Notes under the pieces: generated by a model
Seen by the model: only the letters and a program-made list of their open reading frames with translations
Databases searched by the model: none
What the model was told of the DNA's origin: nothing
Translations under genes and position numbers: made by a program
Source of the DNA: Cellulophaga sp. HaHa_2_95
GTDB lineage: Bacteria > Bacteroidota > Bacteroidia > Flavobacteriales > Flavobacteriaceae
Assembly: GCF_019278565.1 (NCBI RefSeq)
Contig: NZ_CP058988.1
Location: forward strand, 4,464,001 to 4,528,000
Length of the DNA: 64,000 nucleotides
Reading direction: 5' to 3'
Shown here: piece after piece, positions 44,386 through 53,852 of the stretch
Layout: each line of letters begins with the position of its first letter
How positions within the stretch are numbered: the first letter of the stretch is position 1

Positions 44386-45663
44386 TTAGTCTTTTGTAGT
44401 GTACGGGCGTACGATTAAACGCGCTGCTTTGTCGTAGTTTATATAATTGTAGGCCCAATTAAAAAACACAATCACGCGATTTCTAAAACCTACCAATGCC
44501 ATTAAGTGCACAAACATCCAAATAAACCACGCCAGGAAGCCACCGAATTTTAGTTTCTCTAAATCTACTACCGCCTTATTTCTCCCCACGGTAGCCATCG
44601 TACCCTTATCATTATATTTAAAAGCCTTCAAGGGCTTATTCGCTAAAAGATTTCGTAAATTCTTAGCTAAATTTTCTCCTTGCTGAATAGCGGGTTGTGC
44701 TACCTGCGGATGTCCTTTAGGAAAATCTTCTGTCTCCATATACGCAATATCTCCTATGGCAAAAATGGCATCATAACCTTCTATTTGATTATAGCTATTT
44801 ACTTTATACCTGTTTAATCGCTCCATTAAACTGTTGGCGTCAAAACCAGCAATAGCTGCTCCGGTTACACCTGCCGACCATATAAAGTTCTTAGACTGCA
44901 TGCTGGTTCCATCCTTCAGCGATACCGTTTGACCATCATAATTAGTTACTATAGTATTTAAATGAATGTGTACGCCTAGCTTATTAAGAAACTCCGTTGC
45001 TTTTTTAGAAGCTGTTTCACTCATTGGAGGAAGCACTCTTGGCCCGCCTTCAAATAAATGAATCTGCATTTCTTTAATATCTAAATGCTTATAATCTTTA
45101 GGAAATACATTTTGTTTCAACTCTGCCAAAGCTCCTGCCAATTCTACTCCCGTTGGTCCAGCTCCTACAATACAAAAATTAAGTAAAGCTTTACGCTCCG
45201 ACACCTCTAAGGTATCATCTGCTTTCTCAAAATTCTGTAAAATTAAGCTTCGGATATTTAAAGCCTGAGGCACCGTTTTCATCGGCATCGCATTAATTGC
45301 GATATTTTCGTTATTAAAATAATTTGTTTTTGTTCCTGTTGCGATTATGAGATAATCAAAAGATATTACGCCAATGCTGGTAATTACTTCTTTTCTTACT
45401 GGATCTATTTTTTCTACCTCAGCCAAGCGGAAATAAAAATTATCGAGCTCTTTTAAAATTTTTCGAATAGGATAAGCAATAGAATCTGGCTCAAGACCGC
45501 TTGTGGAAACCTGATATAATAAAGGTTGAAATGTATGATAATTATGTCGGTCTATCATGACAATTTGTGCCTCTAAATCTTTTAGCTTTTTAACTAAAGA
45601 TATTCCTGCAAAACCACCACCAATAACCACAATTCTCTTTTGATCTGTATTTGGAAGATTCAT
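44386..45663 (-). CDS. Type II NADH dehydrogenase (NDH-2-like NAD(P)/FAD oxidoreductase)
   Basis: This 425-residue flavoprotein passes electrons from NADH to quinone without proton pumping. It has an FAD-binding Rossmann motif (IVVIGGGFAGISLVKKL), an NADH-binding motif (NFCIVGAGPTGVELAGALAEL), AIGDIAYME with the flavin Asp, and a QPAIQQGENLAKNLR stretch near the quinone site. The C terminus (FGGFLAWFIWMFVHLMALVGFRNRVIVFFNW) is membrane-embedded, as in NDH-2. The ATG at 45663 is preferred over a TTG at 45681. It is monocistronic and divergent from the next gene. Confidence 0.92.
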   Translation of the reverse strand: MNLPNTDQKRIVVIGGGFAGISLVKKLKDLEAQIVMIDRHNYHTFQPLLYQVSTSGLEPDSIAYPIRKILKELDNFYFRLAEVEKIDPVRKEVITSIGVISFDYLIIATGTKTNYFNNENIAINAMPMKTVPQALNIRSLILQNFEKADDTLEVSERKALLNFCIVGAGPTGVELAGALAELKQNVFPKDYKHLDIKEMQIHLFEGGPRVLPPMSETASKKATEFLNKLGVHIHLNTIVTNYDGQTVSLKDGTSMQSKNFIWSAGVTGAAIAGFDANSLMERLNRYKVNSYNQIEGYDAIFAIGDIAYMETEDFPKGHPQVAQPAIQQGENLAKNLRNLLANKPLKAFKYNDKGTMATVGRNKAVVDLEKLKFGGFLAWFIWMFVHLMALVGFRNRVIVFFNWAYNYINYDKAARLIVRPYTTKD

Positions 45664-45905
45664 GATCCTAATTTTTATCAAAATTAAGAATTCTGACTGG
45701 TTTCAGCCTTTAATAAAAGTCTTGTAACAAATTTTTATGATGTCGCTATAAAAAGCTTTTTATTAGGTCCAGAACACCTCTTTCGCGGTTTCGTATGTAT
45801 ACGAGTTAAAAAGTCAATAAAAAAGTTAAACAACAGGAGCCATATTCTTTAACGTAATTAAAAGTTACTGAGCGTAAATCCGCAGACTAAGCTTCTATTA
45901 TCCAG

Positions 45906-45913
45906 TACTTTTG
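45906..45913 (+). promoter_or_regulatory. -7 box for the alpha/alpha-barrel lipoprotein gene
   Basis: TACTTTTG is a perfect TAnnTTTG. A start of transcription about 7 bp downstream leaves the ATG at 45935 as the first usable start and excludes the in-frame TTG at 45911. Confidence 0.5.
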
Positions 45914-45934
45914 CCGTCAAACTTAGCCAAGCTT

Positions 45935-47119
45935 ATGTGTTTCGGAAAATATAGTTACATAATTTTAATCTTTATGTTGAATAGCTGCAACAAAGAAACA
46001 GAAAATATCATAGCAGAAGTGACGGTCCCTACTATTGCTTTAGCTCCGACAGAAGCCACTCCTGAATCTACCAACGATACGGCAACACACCAAGCTATTC
46101 TTTGGGTGAGCACTATGCAAGAAGACAATGGTCTTTTTCAAAGTAGTGAATATTCAAACTCTGTATCGCTTTATGACAATGCTTTAGCCATTTTATTATT
46201 TACCGCACAGAACGATTTTGAAAAGGCAGAAAGAACACTTGATTATTTTGATGCCAGAGTAACTAAAGAATTAGAACATGAAAAAGGGGGCTTCTATCAA
46301 TTTAGAAATAAGCAAGGTGAAAATGCCCGTAGAACTTGGTTGGGTGATAATGCTTGGCTCCTAATTGCCATTAATAATTACCACCATTATGCCAAGAATC
46401 AGAAATACGAGGTAATGGCAGCGGCACTTACCAAATGGATTATTTCTTTACAAGACAGTGATGGAGGTCTTTGGGGCGGATATGATACCGATGGCTCCAG
46501 AATTCATAAAATCACCGAAGGAATCATCACGGCTTTCAATGCGGTTAAAGGGTATAATACATTTCATAAGAACATATTAGAATACCTGAATATCAACCGT
46601 TGGGATGCCAGTGATAATGTGCTAATCGCTTGGCCAGAAAATCCAACCTATAATTATGCCTTAGATTTACACACCTTGGGTTATGGTATTTTGGAAGATT
46701 ATAATACTAATGTCTTAGAAAATGCAGCGCGATACACGACAACACAAACGGCAACCATTTCTTTAAACACTATTACGGGATATTGTTTTGATGAAGATAA
46801 AGATGTCATCTGGTTAGAAGGTACTGCTCAAATGGCGGTAGCTTTTTCTACAGCGAAAAAAACTACTGAATCACAAATGCTGCTTGCCGAGATTGAAAAA
46901 TCATTTATCAGCAGTAATTTAAATGGGAATGCAAAAGGCATCCCGTACACTACCAATCACGGAACGAGTTATGGCGCTGGAATTTTATGGGACAATGCCG
47001 ATTTAACCCCTGCACTATCGGCTACTATTTGGTACATATTTGCTAAACAAGACTTTAATCCGTTCACCATCCAGAAAAGTAAAAACGTCCCTCAGGAGGA
47101 ACGTTTTTGGCTAAAATAA
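45935..47119 (+). CDS. Six-hairpin (alpha/alpha toroid) glycosidase-like lipoprotein
   Basis: This 394-residue protein has a lipoprotein signal (MCFGKYSYIILIFMLNSC). The body is repeated helical hairpins with aromatic and acidic clusters, e.g. SLYDNALAILLFTAQNDFEKAERTLDYFD, WLGDNAWLLIAINNYHHYAKN, LQDSDGGLWGGYDTDG and DVIWLEGTAQMAVAFSTAKK. This pattern suits the six-hairpin glycosidase or terpenoid-cyclase-like toroid folds, with an EG/WLEG Glu as possible catalytic residue. I cannot assign a CAZy family or substrate. It is not linked with a SusC/SusD pair. It is monocistronic and ends in a hairpin cluster. Confidence 0.75.
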   Translation: MCFGKYSYIILIFMLNSCNKETENIIAEVTVPTIALAPTEATPESTNDTATHQAILWVSTMQEDNGLFQSSEYSNSVSLYDNALAILLFTAQNDFEKAERTLDYFDARVTKELEHEKGGFYQFRNKQGENARRTWLGDNAWLLIAINNYHHYAKNQKYEVMAAALTKWIISLQDSDGGLWGGYDTDGSRIHKITEGIITAFNAVKGYNTFHKNILEYLNINRWDASDNVLIAWPENPTYNYALDLHTLGYGILEDYNTNVLENAARYTTTQTATISLNTITGYCFDEDKDVIWLEGTAQMAVAFSTAKKTTESQMLLAEIEKSFISSNLNGNAKGIPYTTNHGTSYGAGILWDNADLTPALSATIWYIFAKQDFNPFTIQKSKNVPQEERFWLK

Positions 47120-47135
47120 TTTAAGTATTATTTTA
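47081..47135. terminator. Two hairpins between convergent genes
   Basis: AAAAACGT pairs with ACGTTTTT (47081-47088 and 47101-47108), inside the last codons of the lipoprotein gene. TAAAATAAT-TTAAGT-ATTATTTTA (47112-47135) follows and overlaps the stop codons of both convergent genes. Together they can act as a compact bidirectional terminator. Confidence 0.6.
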
Positions 47136-48035
47136 AGTCAATGAAAGATTTTTTTTAGCGTGTTCTTGTTTATGCTTAGACGGATTATTCATCCCTAATT
47201 CTGGAATTACTAAAAGCGGAATTTGGGAATGAAAAGCTAATTGCTTCACGACAGATTCTCTTGTAAGTTTTTCCATATAACTATGTTGGTAATTTAACAT
47301 TGCCAAAAGGTGAATATCTAATTCATCAGAAAATACTTCTAAAGTTTTAGATACAGAATTTACTTCTGATACGGTATGTACAAAGTGCTCTACTTCTTTA
47401 AAGTATTTACGAAGCATATTTAAATTAAACTGTTGTAATTCTGTGAGAGCCTTTATCTCATGTTGCACATGTACAATTCGGATTACAGAATTAAATGTTT
47501 TGGCCAAACTTACAATGGGCTCTAATTCTGATTGTGAATAGAACCTATTAAAATCCGTGGCAAAAGCAATCTCTGTAGGCGTTTCAAATTCGAAATATTC
47601 TGGTATCGCTAAAACAGGGCAGTTTTTTACGGCTTTTATTACCTTCACTGCATTACTCCCCATAAATACTTCTGAAACACCAGAAGCTCCTTTGGTTCCT
47701 AATATAACCACATCAATATCAAACTCATCAACCATTTCTTTTACTTGGTCTGTCAACAAGCTGAAAGAAGAGACCATTTTATAGGTATGCAATGGGTTTG
47801 AATTCTTATTTAGAATTTTAGATAAAACCACTTTTAACCCCTCTTTAGAATAATCTTCAACCACTAAAGCTTCATCCAATAGTGTACTCGCCATAAACCT
47901 ACTATTTGAAATTGCAGGCGTATAGGTATTCAACAAATAAAAAGTACAGGGCTCATCTTTATACAATTCAATAGCATACGTAATTGCATTCCACGCGTTG
48001 CTGGAAAAATCTGTAGGGAGAAGAATATTTTTCAT
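47133..48035 (-). CDS. Tandem-domain universal stress protein
   Basis: This 300-residue protein has two UspA domains. The first reads ILLPTDFSSNAWNAITYAIEL and holds the ATP-binding type motif VVILGTKGASGVSEVFMGSNAVKVIKAVKNCPVLAIPE. The second is more diverged (EIAFATDFNRFYSQSELEPIVSLAKTF, with HLLAMLNYQHSYMEKLTRESVVKQLAFHSQIPLLVIPE). A Crp/Fnr-type site with the same geometry as those of the cbb3 genes lies upstream (48088-48099). This suggests induction under low oxygen. Confidence 0.9.
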   Translation of the reverse strand: MKNILLPTDFSSNAWNAITYAIELYKDEPCTFYLLNTYTPAISNSRFMASTLLDEALVVEDYSKEGLKVVLSKILNKNSNPLHTYKMVSSFSLLTDQVKEMVDEFDIDVVILGTKGASGVSEVFMGSNAVKVIKAVKNCPVLAIPEYFEFETPTEIAFATDFNRFYSQSELEPIVSLAKTFNSVIRIVHVQHEIKALTELQQFNLNMLRKYFKEVEHFVHTVSEVNSVSKTLEVFSDELDIHLLAMLNYQHSYMEKLTRESVVKQLAFHSQIPLLVIPELGMNNPSKHKQEHAKKNLSLT

Positions 48036-48056
48036 TTGGTTGTTTTTATCTTGATG

Positions 48057-48099
48057 TAAAACTAAAATAAGGAGAGCGTTTAAAATATGATAATTATCA
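48057..48099 (-). promoter_or_regulatory. Crp/Fnr-type site and -7 box of the usp gene
   Basis: TGATAATTATCA (48088-48099) is a perfect palindrome. The minus-strand -7 box TAGTTTTA (48057-48064) has its first T at 48064, exactly 29.5 bp from the palindrome centre. This places the site near -43 relative to the expected start, the activator position. Confidence 0.75.
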
Positions 48100-48144
48100 G
48101 CTTAGGATTAAAACACTACCAAAATAAAATAGCGGTATAGCCCA

Positions 48145-48843
48145 CTATTTTTCCATCAACGCTCGCAAAGCTGCTTCATTAATAATAGCTATCTTTTTTC
48201 CTGATGTTTTAATCAGTTTATCTTTTTTAAATTCTGATATGACCCGAATGCAAGACTCCGTAGCCGTCCCCACAATATTGGCAATTTCTTCTCTAGAAAG
48301 GGCAATGCTCATAAAGCCTTCATCATCTACTCCAAAACTATTTTGCATGTATATGAAAGCCTCCGCCGCACGTTGTTTTACAGATTTCTGAGACATATTG
48401 ATAATCACATCATCTGCTTCTTTTAAATCATGTGCCATATGACGTAAGACCTCAACAGCAAAGTTAGGATTTGTGTTTAAGGTATTCATGATCCCTTCTT
48501 TTGGTATAAAACATACCTGCGTATCATTCACAGCTATCGCACTTAAATTGGCTGATTCTTCTGAAATTACAGAACGTTGACCTAGAAGATTTCCTTTGGT
48601 TGCCAATTTTACAATTTGGTCTTTTCCATTAGAGCTAAGCTTGGATAATTTTGCCACACCATTTCGGATACAGAAGACGCCATTGAGTTTTTCACCCTCT
48701 TTAAAAATAACTTCTCCTTTTTTTACCCGCTTAATGCTTTTAGAATCGGAAACTTTTTTTAATTCTTCTTTACTCATGGCCCTTAGCGCATTAAATTGTC
48801 TAATTGCACATTGCTCACACCTTACTTCTGCTTCGTCTACCAT
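48145..48843 (-). CDS. Crp/Fnr-family transcriptional regulator
   Basis: This 232-residue protein has an N-terminal cysteine pair (RCEQCAIRQF), a cyclic-nucleotide-binding-type beta roll (IKRVKKGEVIFKEGEKLNGVFCIRNGVAKLSKL), a dimer helix, and a C-terminal helix-turn-helix (LSREEIANIVGTATESCIRVISEFKKDKLIKTSG). The ATG at 48843 is preferred over a GTG at 48867, which coincides with the end of the -7 box. Fnr-like position next to ccoI, and shared promoter boxes with cco, hemN and usp genes, make it the likely regulator of this region. Only two Cys lie at the N terminus, so an Fnr-type 4Fe-4S cluster is not assured. Confidence 0.92.
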   Translation of the reverse strand: MVDEAEVRCEQCAIRQFNALRAMSKEELKKVSDSKSIKRVKKGEVIFKEGEKLNGVFCIRNGVAKLSKLSSNGKDQIVKLATKGNLLGQRSVISEESANLSAIAVNDTQVCFIPKEGIMNTLNTNPNFAVEVLRHMAHDLKEADDVIINMSQKSVKQRAAEAFIYMQNSFGVDDEGFMSIALSREEIANIVGTATESCIRVISEFKKDKLIKTSGKKIAIINEAALRALMEK

Positions 48844-48866
48844 AGTACTGTAATTACCTAACGTCA

Positions 48867-48940
48867 CAAAATTAGCGCTTCGTAAGATCTATAAACATGA
48901 TAAAAGTCATATTTTAAGTAGTCATCCCTTTCCATCTTTG
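48867..48940. promoter_or_regulatory. Shared divergent Crp/Fnr promoter of regulator and ccoI
   Basis: One site, TGATAAAAGTCA (48898-48909, centre 48903.5), lies 29.5 bp from the first base of two boxes. One is TAATTTTG on the minus strand (48867-48874, perfect TAnnTTTG) for the regulator gene; the other is CATCTTTG on the plus strand (48933-48940, one mismatch) for ccoI. This symmetry implies that one dimer controls both directions and that the regulator controls itself. Confidence 0.78.
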
Positions 48941-48957
48941 CACTAGGTATAAAGCAA

Positions 48958-51360
48958 ATGATTATGAGTACAAATGATTGCTATCACTGTGGTGATGATT
49001 GCACTGCAACGCCACTGTTTTTTGATGAAAAAACATTTTGCTGTAATGGTTGTAAAACTGTTTATGAAATATTTTCCAGTAACGATCTATCCTATTATTA
49101 TGATCTACAATCTGCCGCAGGTAGCACTCCAAAAGCTATTGAAGGAAAATATGATTTTCTCGATACGGAGACTATTGTTGAAAGACTAACGGAATTTACA
49201 GACAATCAACTTCAAATAGTAAACCTGTATATCCCTAATATTCATTGTAGCTCTTGTATTTGGGTACTTGAAAATTTAAATAAACTCAATCCTGGCGTTA
49301 GCAATTCTCAAGTAGATTTCCCCAAAAAAATGCTTCGGATTACTTATTCCACGGAAAAATCATCCTTAAAAGCTGTTGTTCTACTCTTAGCACATATTGG
49401 ATATGAACCGTATATCTCTTTAGATGATTATGATAATAAAAAGAAAACCATAGATCGGAGTTTACTTTACAAGCTAGGCATCGCAGGTTTCGCCTTTGGA
49501 AACGTTATGTTTTTATCCTTTCCAGAATACTTTGATTTATCGAGCAATAAAACTAATGGCGGTGATTTTTGGTTGAACCAATATGAAGACCTGTTCAGAT
49601 GGCTTATGTTTAGTTTTTCTTTACCGGTCGTATTTTATGCTGGTAAAGATTATTTTATATCTGCTTATAAAGGCTTACGGTCTAAATTATTGAATATTGA
49701 CGTCCCTATTGCCTTGGGTATATTAGTGTTGTTTGTACGGAGTACCCTTGAAATAATTTTTGATTGGGGACCTGGCTTTTTTGATAGCTTAACCGGACTC
49801 GTTTTCTTCTTACTTCTTGGGAAATTTTTTCAACAAAAAACCTATTCGTTTCTTTCTTTTGAACGCGATTATAAATCTTATTTCCCCATTGCGGTCACTA
49901 AAATTTTACCGGATGGTAAAGAAGAAACAACGCAGATCCATACGATAAAAAAAGGAGATCGTTTATTACTTAGAAATGAAGAATTAATTCCTGTAGATGG
50001 CATTCTAATCACTGGAAATGGCAAAATTGACTATAGTTTTGTAACTGGAGAATCTGAACCGGTATACAAGAATTCAGGAGATAAGATTTTTGCAGGTGGA
50101 AAACAATTACACGGTGCGATTGAAATGGAAGCCTTAAAAACTGTTTCACAAAGCTACCTCACACAATTATGGAGTAATGCCGTCTTTCAAGAAGACAAAA
50201 CCAGTAAATTTCAAACCATTACCGATAGCATTGGAAAACGATTTACCATATTTGTTTTAAGTATTGCCTTTACCGCTACTGCCTTTTGGTTATTCCATGA
50301 TAGCAGTAAAGCGTTGAATGTGTTTACAGCAGTGCTTATTATTGCTTGCCCTTGTGCAATTGCACTAGCATCGCCTTTTACCTTAGGAAACATGTTGCGT
50401 ATTTTTGGTCGGAACAAGTTTTACTTGAAGGATACACAAACTATTGAGCAGTTGGCGCAAATAGATACGGCTATTTTTGACAAAACAGGAACCATTACAA
50501 CCGCTAAAAAGAGTACGGCAACTTACGAAGGCTTAGAACTCACAGAAGAAGAGGAGTCGCTATTAAAAAATACCTTGAGAGCATCTAATCATCCTTTGAG
50601 TCGTAATTTATACGACCTGCTTTCTGCACAAAATATTGTTACCCTAGACGAATTTGAGGAACATGTTGGTCAAGGCATTATCGGCGCAAGCAATAATAGT
50701 GAGATAAAGGTAGGCTCCGCCAGTTTTGTAGGTAGAGAAAACCAAAGCGAAATAGAAAACACGGCAGTACATATCAGCAGTAATTCTGCATATAAAGGTT
50801 GCTATATTTTTAAAAATCAATACAGAGAAGGAGTTTCAAAATTATTTGAAGCAATGAGTCAAACGATACAATTGGCCATACTTTCTGGTGATAATGAAGG
50901 CGAGAAAAAGCGCCTAGAAACATTACTTCCTAAGTTAACGCCATTGTATTTTAATCAAAAACCTGAAAATAAATTACACTTTATAAAATCACTGCAAGAG
51001 CAAGGTAAAAAAGTAATGATGGTAGGTGATGGTCTCAATGATGCTGGCGCCTTAGCACAAAGCAATGTGGGTATTGCTATCTCTGAAAATGTGACAATAT
51101 TTTCTCCTGCTTGCGATGGTATTTTGGACGCTACTAAATTTGAAGAGCTATACAGCTACATACTAGCTTCTAAGAAGGCTATGAAAATTATAAAATGGAG
51201 TTTTGTATTATCATTAGCGTACAATGCCGTAGGACTTTATTTTGCGATTACAGGACAATTAGAACCCGTTATTGCCGCCATATTAATGCCGTTAAGTTCT
51301 ATTAGTATTGTAGCCTTTACAACTATTGCCACCAATATATTAGGCAAAAAATTAAAATAA
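48958..51360 (+). CDS. ccoI: cbb3 oxidase-linked copper P-type ATPase
   Basis: This 800-residue P1B ATPase delivers copper for cbb3 oxidase assembly. The N terminus has the Cys-rich metal-binding part typical of CcoI/FixI (CYHCGDDC and CCNGCKTVYEIF) and then an HMA domain (IPNIHCSSCIWVLENL). Membrane helices follow, with the transport motif CPC in IIACPCAIALASP (about residue 463). DKTGTIT (about 508) is the phosphorylation site, and GDGLNDAGAL closes the ATP-binding part. An in-frame ATG at 48964 is an alternative start. It is first in the cbb3 block under the divergent Crp/Fnr promoter. Confidence 0.95.
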   Translation: MIMSTNDCYHCGDDCTATPLFFDEKTFCCNGCKTVYEIFSSNDLSYYYDLQSAAGSTPKAIEGKYDFLDTETIVERLTEFTDNQLQIVNLYIPNIHCSSCIWVLENLNKLNPGVSNSQVDFPKKMLRITYSTEKSSLKAVVLLLAHIGYEPYISLDDYDNKKKTIDRSLLYKLGIAGFAFGNVMFLSFPEYFDLSSNKTNGGDFWLNQYEDLFRWLMFSFSLPVVFYAGKDYFISAYKGLRSKLLNIDVPIALGILVLFVRSTLEIIFDWGPGFFDSLTGLVFFLLLGKFFQQKTYSFLSFERDYKSYFPIAVTKILPDGKEETTQIHTIKKGDRLLLRNEELIPVDGILITGNGKIDYSFVTGESEPVYKNSGDKIFAGGKQLHGAIEMEALKTVSQSYLTQLWSNAVFQEDKTSKFQTITDSIGKRFTIFVLSIAFTATAFWLFHDSSKALNVFTAVLIIACPCAIALASPFTLGNMLRIFGRNKFYLKDTQTIEQLAQIDTAIFDKTGTITTAKKSTATYEGLELTEEEESLLKNTLRASNHPLSRNLYDLLSAQNIVTLDEFEEHVGQGIIGASNNSEIKVGSASFVGRENQSEIENTAVHISSNSAYKGCYIFKNQYREGVSKLFEAMSQTIQLAILSGDNEGEKKRLETLLPKLTPLYFNQKPENKLHFIKSLQEQGKKVMMVGDGLNDAGALAQSNVGIAISENVTIFSPACDGILDATKFEELYSYILASKKAMKIIKWSFVLSLAYNAVGLYFAITGQLEPVIAAILMPLSSISIVAFTTIATNILGKKLK

Positions 51361-51371
51361 ATAGTAAAACC

Positions 51372-51414
51372 TGATAAATGTCATTTTATAGGCCTTATCA
51401 ACCCCGTAGTTTTA
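51372..51414 (+). promoter_or_regulatory. Crp/Fnr-type promoter of the ccoS-ccoNO operon
   Basis: TGATAAATGTCA (51372-51383, centre 51377.5) and TAGTTTTA (51407-51414, one mismatch from TAnnTTTG) are separated by the same 29.5 bp as at the other sites. The ccoS ATG is 19 bp beyond the box. This gives ccoS-ccoNO-ccoQ-ccoP-ccoG a promoter independent of ccoI. Confidence 0.75.
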
Positions 51415-51433
51415 CACCCGAATTCAGGTAGGT

Positions 51434-51637
51434 ATGAGTGTCATTTACATTTTATTAGCAATTAGCATCTTGGTCGCTATTGTCTTTTTTATTGCATTTA
51501 TCGTCTCGGTAAAGAGTGGTCAATATGACGATTCCTACACCCCTTCGGTACGTATGCTTTTTGAAGATGAACTAGTTAAAAAAGCACCCAGAGAATCCAA
51601 AGAATCGATCCAACTAAATAAAAGTTTAAACAATTAA
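51434..51637 (+). CDS. ccoS: cbb3-type cytochrome oxidase assembly protein CcoS
   Basis: This 67-residue protein has one N-terminal transmembrane helix (VIYILLAISILVAIVFFIAFIV). The CcoS-type follow-on is SGQYDDSYTPSVRMLFEDE, where the conserved D-D-xx-P-xx-R-x-L-x-D pattern is recognisable. It is needed for cofactor insertion into the oxidase. The gene starts 73 bp after ccoI and ends 2 bp before ccoNO. Confidence 0.9.
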   Translation: MSVIYILLAISILVAIVFFIAFIVSVKSGQYDDSYTPSVRMLFEDELVKKAPRESKESIQLNKSLNN

Positions 51638-51639
51638 TT

Positions 51640-53841
51640 ATGGAATTACAGCAGTTTTATTACGACAACAAAGTCGTTAAAAAATTCCTCTACGCAACCA
51701 TGTTCTGGGGAATTGTAGGTATGTCAGTAGGGCTACTTTTGGCCTTTATGTTTATTTTCCCCAATGTAACTGATGGTATTTCATGGTTAAGTTTTGGTCG
51801 TTTAAGACCATTACATACCAATGCTGTTATTTTCGCATTCGTTGGAAATGCCATTTTTGCGGGGGTCTACTACTCTACTCAACGCTTACTAAAAGCACGT
51901 ATGTACAGTGACTTTTTAAGTAATTTTAATTTCTGGGGATGGCAATTAATTATTGTAGCTGCAGCCATAACATTACCATTAGGTTATAGTTCTTCAAAAG
52001 AATATGCGGAATTAGAATGGCCAATAGATATTGCCATTGCGGTAGTATGGGTTGCTTTTGGTGCCAATCTTATTGGAACCATGATTAAAAGAAGACAGCG
52101 CCACTTGTATGTTGCTATCTGGTTTTATTTAGCCACTTTCGTAACTGTAGCGGTACTTCATATTTTTAATAGTTTGGCCTTACCTGTAAGTGCTTTTAAA
52201 AGTTATTCAGCTTATGCAGGGGTACAAGATGCATTAGTACAATGGTGGTACGGTCATAATGCTGTAGCATTTTTCTTAACAACACCCTTTTTAGGATTAA
52301 TGTATTACTTTGTTCCTAAAGCCGCCAACAGACCTGTCTACTCTTACAAACTGTCTATAGTTCACTTCTGGTCTTTAATCTTTATTTATATCTGGGCAGG
52401 ACCACACCATTTACTATATACAGCACTACCAGAATGGGCACAAAATTTAGGCGTAGCATTCTCTATAATGCTTCTGGCACCATCCTGGGGTGGTATGATC
52501 AACGGTCTATTAACGTTAAGAGGAGCTTGGGATAAAGTTAGAACAGATCCTACTCTTAAATTCATGGTAGTTGCAATTACAGGGTATGGTATGGCAACGT
52601 TTGAAGGCCCAATGCTTTCTCTTAAGAATGTGAATGCCATTGCCCACTTTAGTGATTGGATTATTGCGCACGTACACGTTGGTGCATTAGCGTGGAACGG
52701 ATTCTTAACTTTTGGTATGATCTATTGGTTAGTTCCAAAAATGTTCAAAACTAGATTAGCGTCTATTGGTCTAGCCAATTTTCACTTCTGGATTGGTACT
52801 TTAGGGATTATTCTTTACACCTTACCAATGTACGTAGCTGGGTTTACACAAGCCTTGATGTGGAAAGATTTTAACCCGAACGGAACGCTAGTGTACGGTA
52901 ACTTCTTAGAAACAGTAACAGAGATTATGCCTATGTATTGGATGCGTGCCATTGGTGGTACCATGTATATTATTGGTGCATGTGTTATGATATACAATGT
53001 GGTACTTACTATTAAAGCAGGTACTAATGTTGAAGATGAATTAGCTGAAGCTGCTGCATTAACCAAAGTATCTAAAAGAAGAACAGCTGGAGAAGGTTTC
53101 CATACCTGGTTAGAACGTAAGCCTGTACAATTAACCATCTTGGCAACTGTAGCTATCTTAATAGGAGGTGTAGTACAAATTGTACCAACCATTTTAGTAA
53201 AGTCTAATATCCCAACAATAACGAGTGTAAAACCATATACCCCGTTAGAGTTAGAAGGCCGTGATTTATACATCAGAGAAGGCTGCGTTGGTTGTCACTC
53301 ACAAATGGTAAGACCTTTTAGAAGTGAGGTAGAACGTTATGGAGAATATGCCAAAGCGGGAGAGTTTGTATATGATCACCCATTCTTATGGGGAAGTAAA
53401 CGTACGGGTCCAGATTTATTACGTGTAGGAGGTAAGTATTCAGACAACTGGCACTTAAACCATATGTATGATCCACAAAGTACCTCTTCAGGATCCATTA
53501 TGCCATCTTACTCATGGTTGATTAGAGACAAACATGACCGTAGCGATATTCAAGATAAGATGGAAGTGATGGTCACCCTGGGGGTTCCTTATACTGAAGA
53601 TGATATCGCAAATGCCAATAAGAATATGGACGAGCAAGCAAGTAAAATAGAGAAGAATTTATATGCTGATCCTGATTTTGCGAAAACATATGAAGCAGAT
53701 AAGAAATATGCGCAAGAAAATGGTCAAGAATTTATCGAAATGAAAGACCGTGAGATTGTTTCCCTTATTGCTTATTTACAGCGCTTAGGTACCGATATAA
53801 AAATTAAAGAAACAGGCGAGTTAATCCCTGACTCAAAATAA
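51640..53841 (+). CDS. ccoNO: Fused cbb3-type cytochrome c oxidase subunits I and II (CcoNO)
   Basis: This 733-residue protein joins the 12-helix haem-copper subunit CcoN (residues 1 to about 480) to the monohaem cytochrome CcoO. Haem and CuB ligands lie in GRLRPLHTNAVIFAF, WWYGHNAVAFFLT, WAGPHHLLYTALP and SDWIIAHVHVGALAWNGF. The CcoO part has one CxxCH (GCVGCHSQMVRPF, about 549-553) and a Met-ligand region. The fusion is normal in Bacteroidota. As terminal oxidase it reduces oxygen at low concentration and pumps protons. Confidence 0.97.
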   Translation: MELQQFYYDNKVVKKFLYATMFWGIVGMSVGLLLAFMFIFPNVTDGISWLSFGRLRPLHTNAVIFAFVGNAIFAGVYYSTQRLLKARMYSDFLSNFNFWGWQLIIVAAAITLPLGYSSSKEYAELEWPIDIAIAVVWVAFGANLIGTMIKRRQRHLYVAIWFYLATFVTVAVLHIFNSLALPVSAFKSYSAYAGVQDALVQWWYGHNAVAFFLTTPFLGLMYYFVPKAANRPVYSYKLSIVHFWSLIFIYIWAGPHHLLYTALPEWAQNLGVAFSIMLLAPSWGGMINGLLTLRGAWDKVRTDPTLKFMVVAITGYGMATFEGPMLSLKNVNAIAHFSDWIIAHVHVGALAWNGFLTFGMIYWLVPKMFKTRLASIGLANFHFWIGTLGIILYTLPMYVAGFTQALMWKDFNPNGTLVYGNFLETVTEIMPMYWMRAIGGTMYIIGACVMIYNVVLTIKAGTNVEDELAEAAALTKVSKRRTAGEGFHTWLERKPVQLTILATVAILIGGVVQIVPTILVKSNIPTITSVKPYTPLELEGRDLYIREGCVGCHSQMVRPFRSEVERYGEYAKAGEFVYDHPFLWGSKRTGPDLLRVGGKYSDNWHLNHMYDPQSTSSGSIMPSYSWLIRDKHDRSDIQDKMEVMVTLGVPYTEDDIANANKNMDEQASKIEKNLYADPDFAKTYEADKKYAQENGQEFIEMKDREIVSLIAYLQRLGTDIKIKETGELIPDSK

Positions 53842-53852
53842 TAAAATTGACG

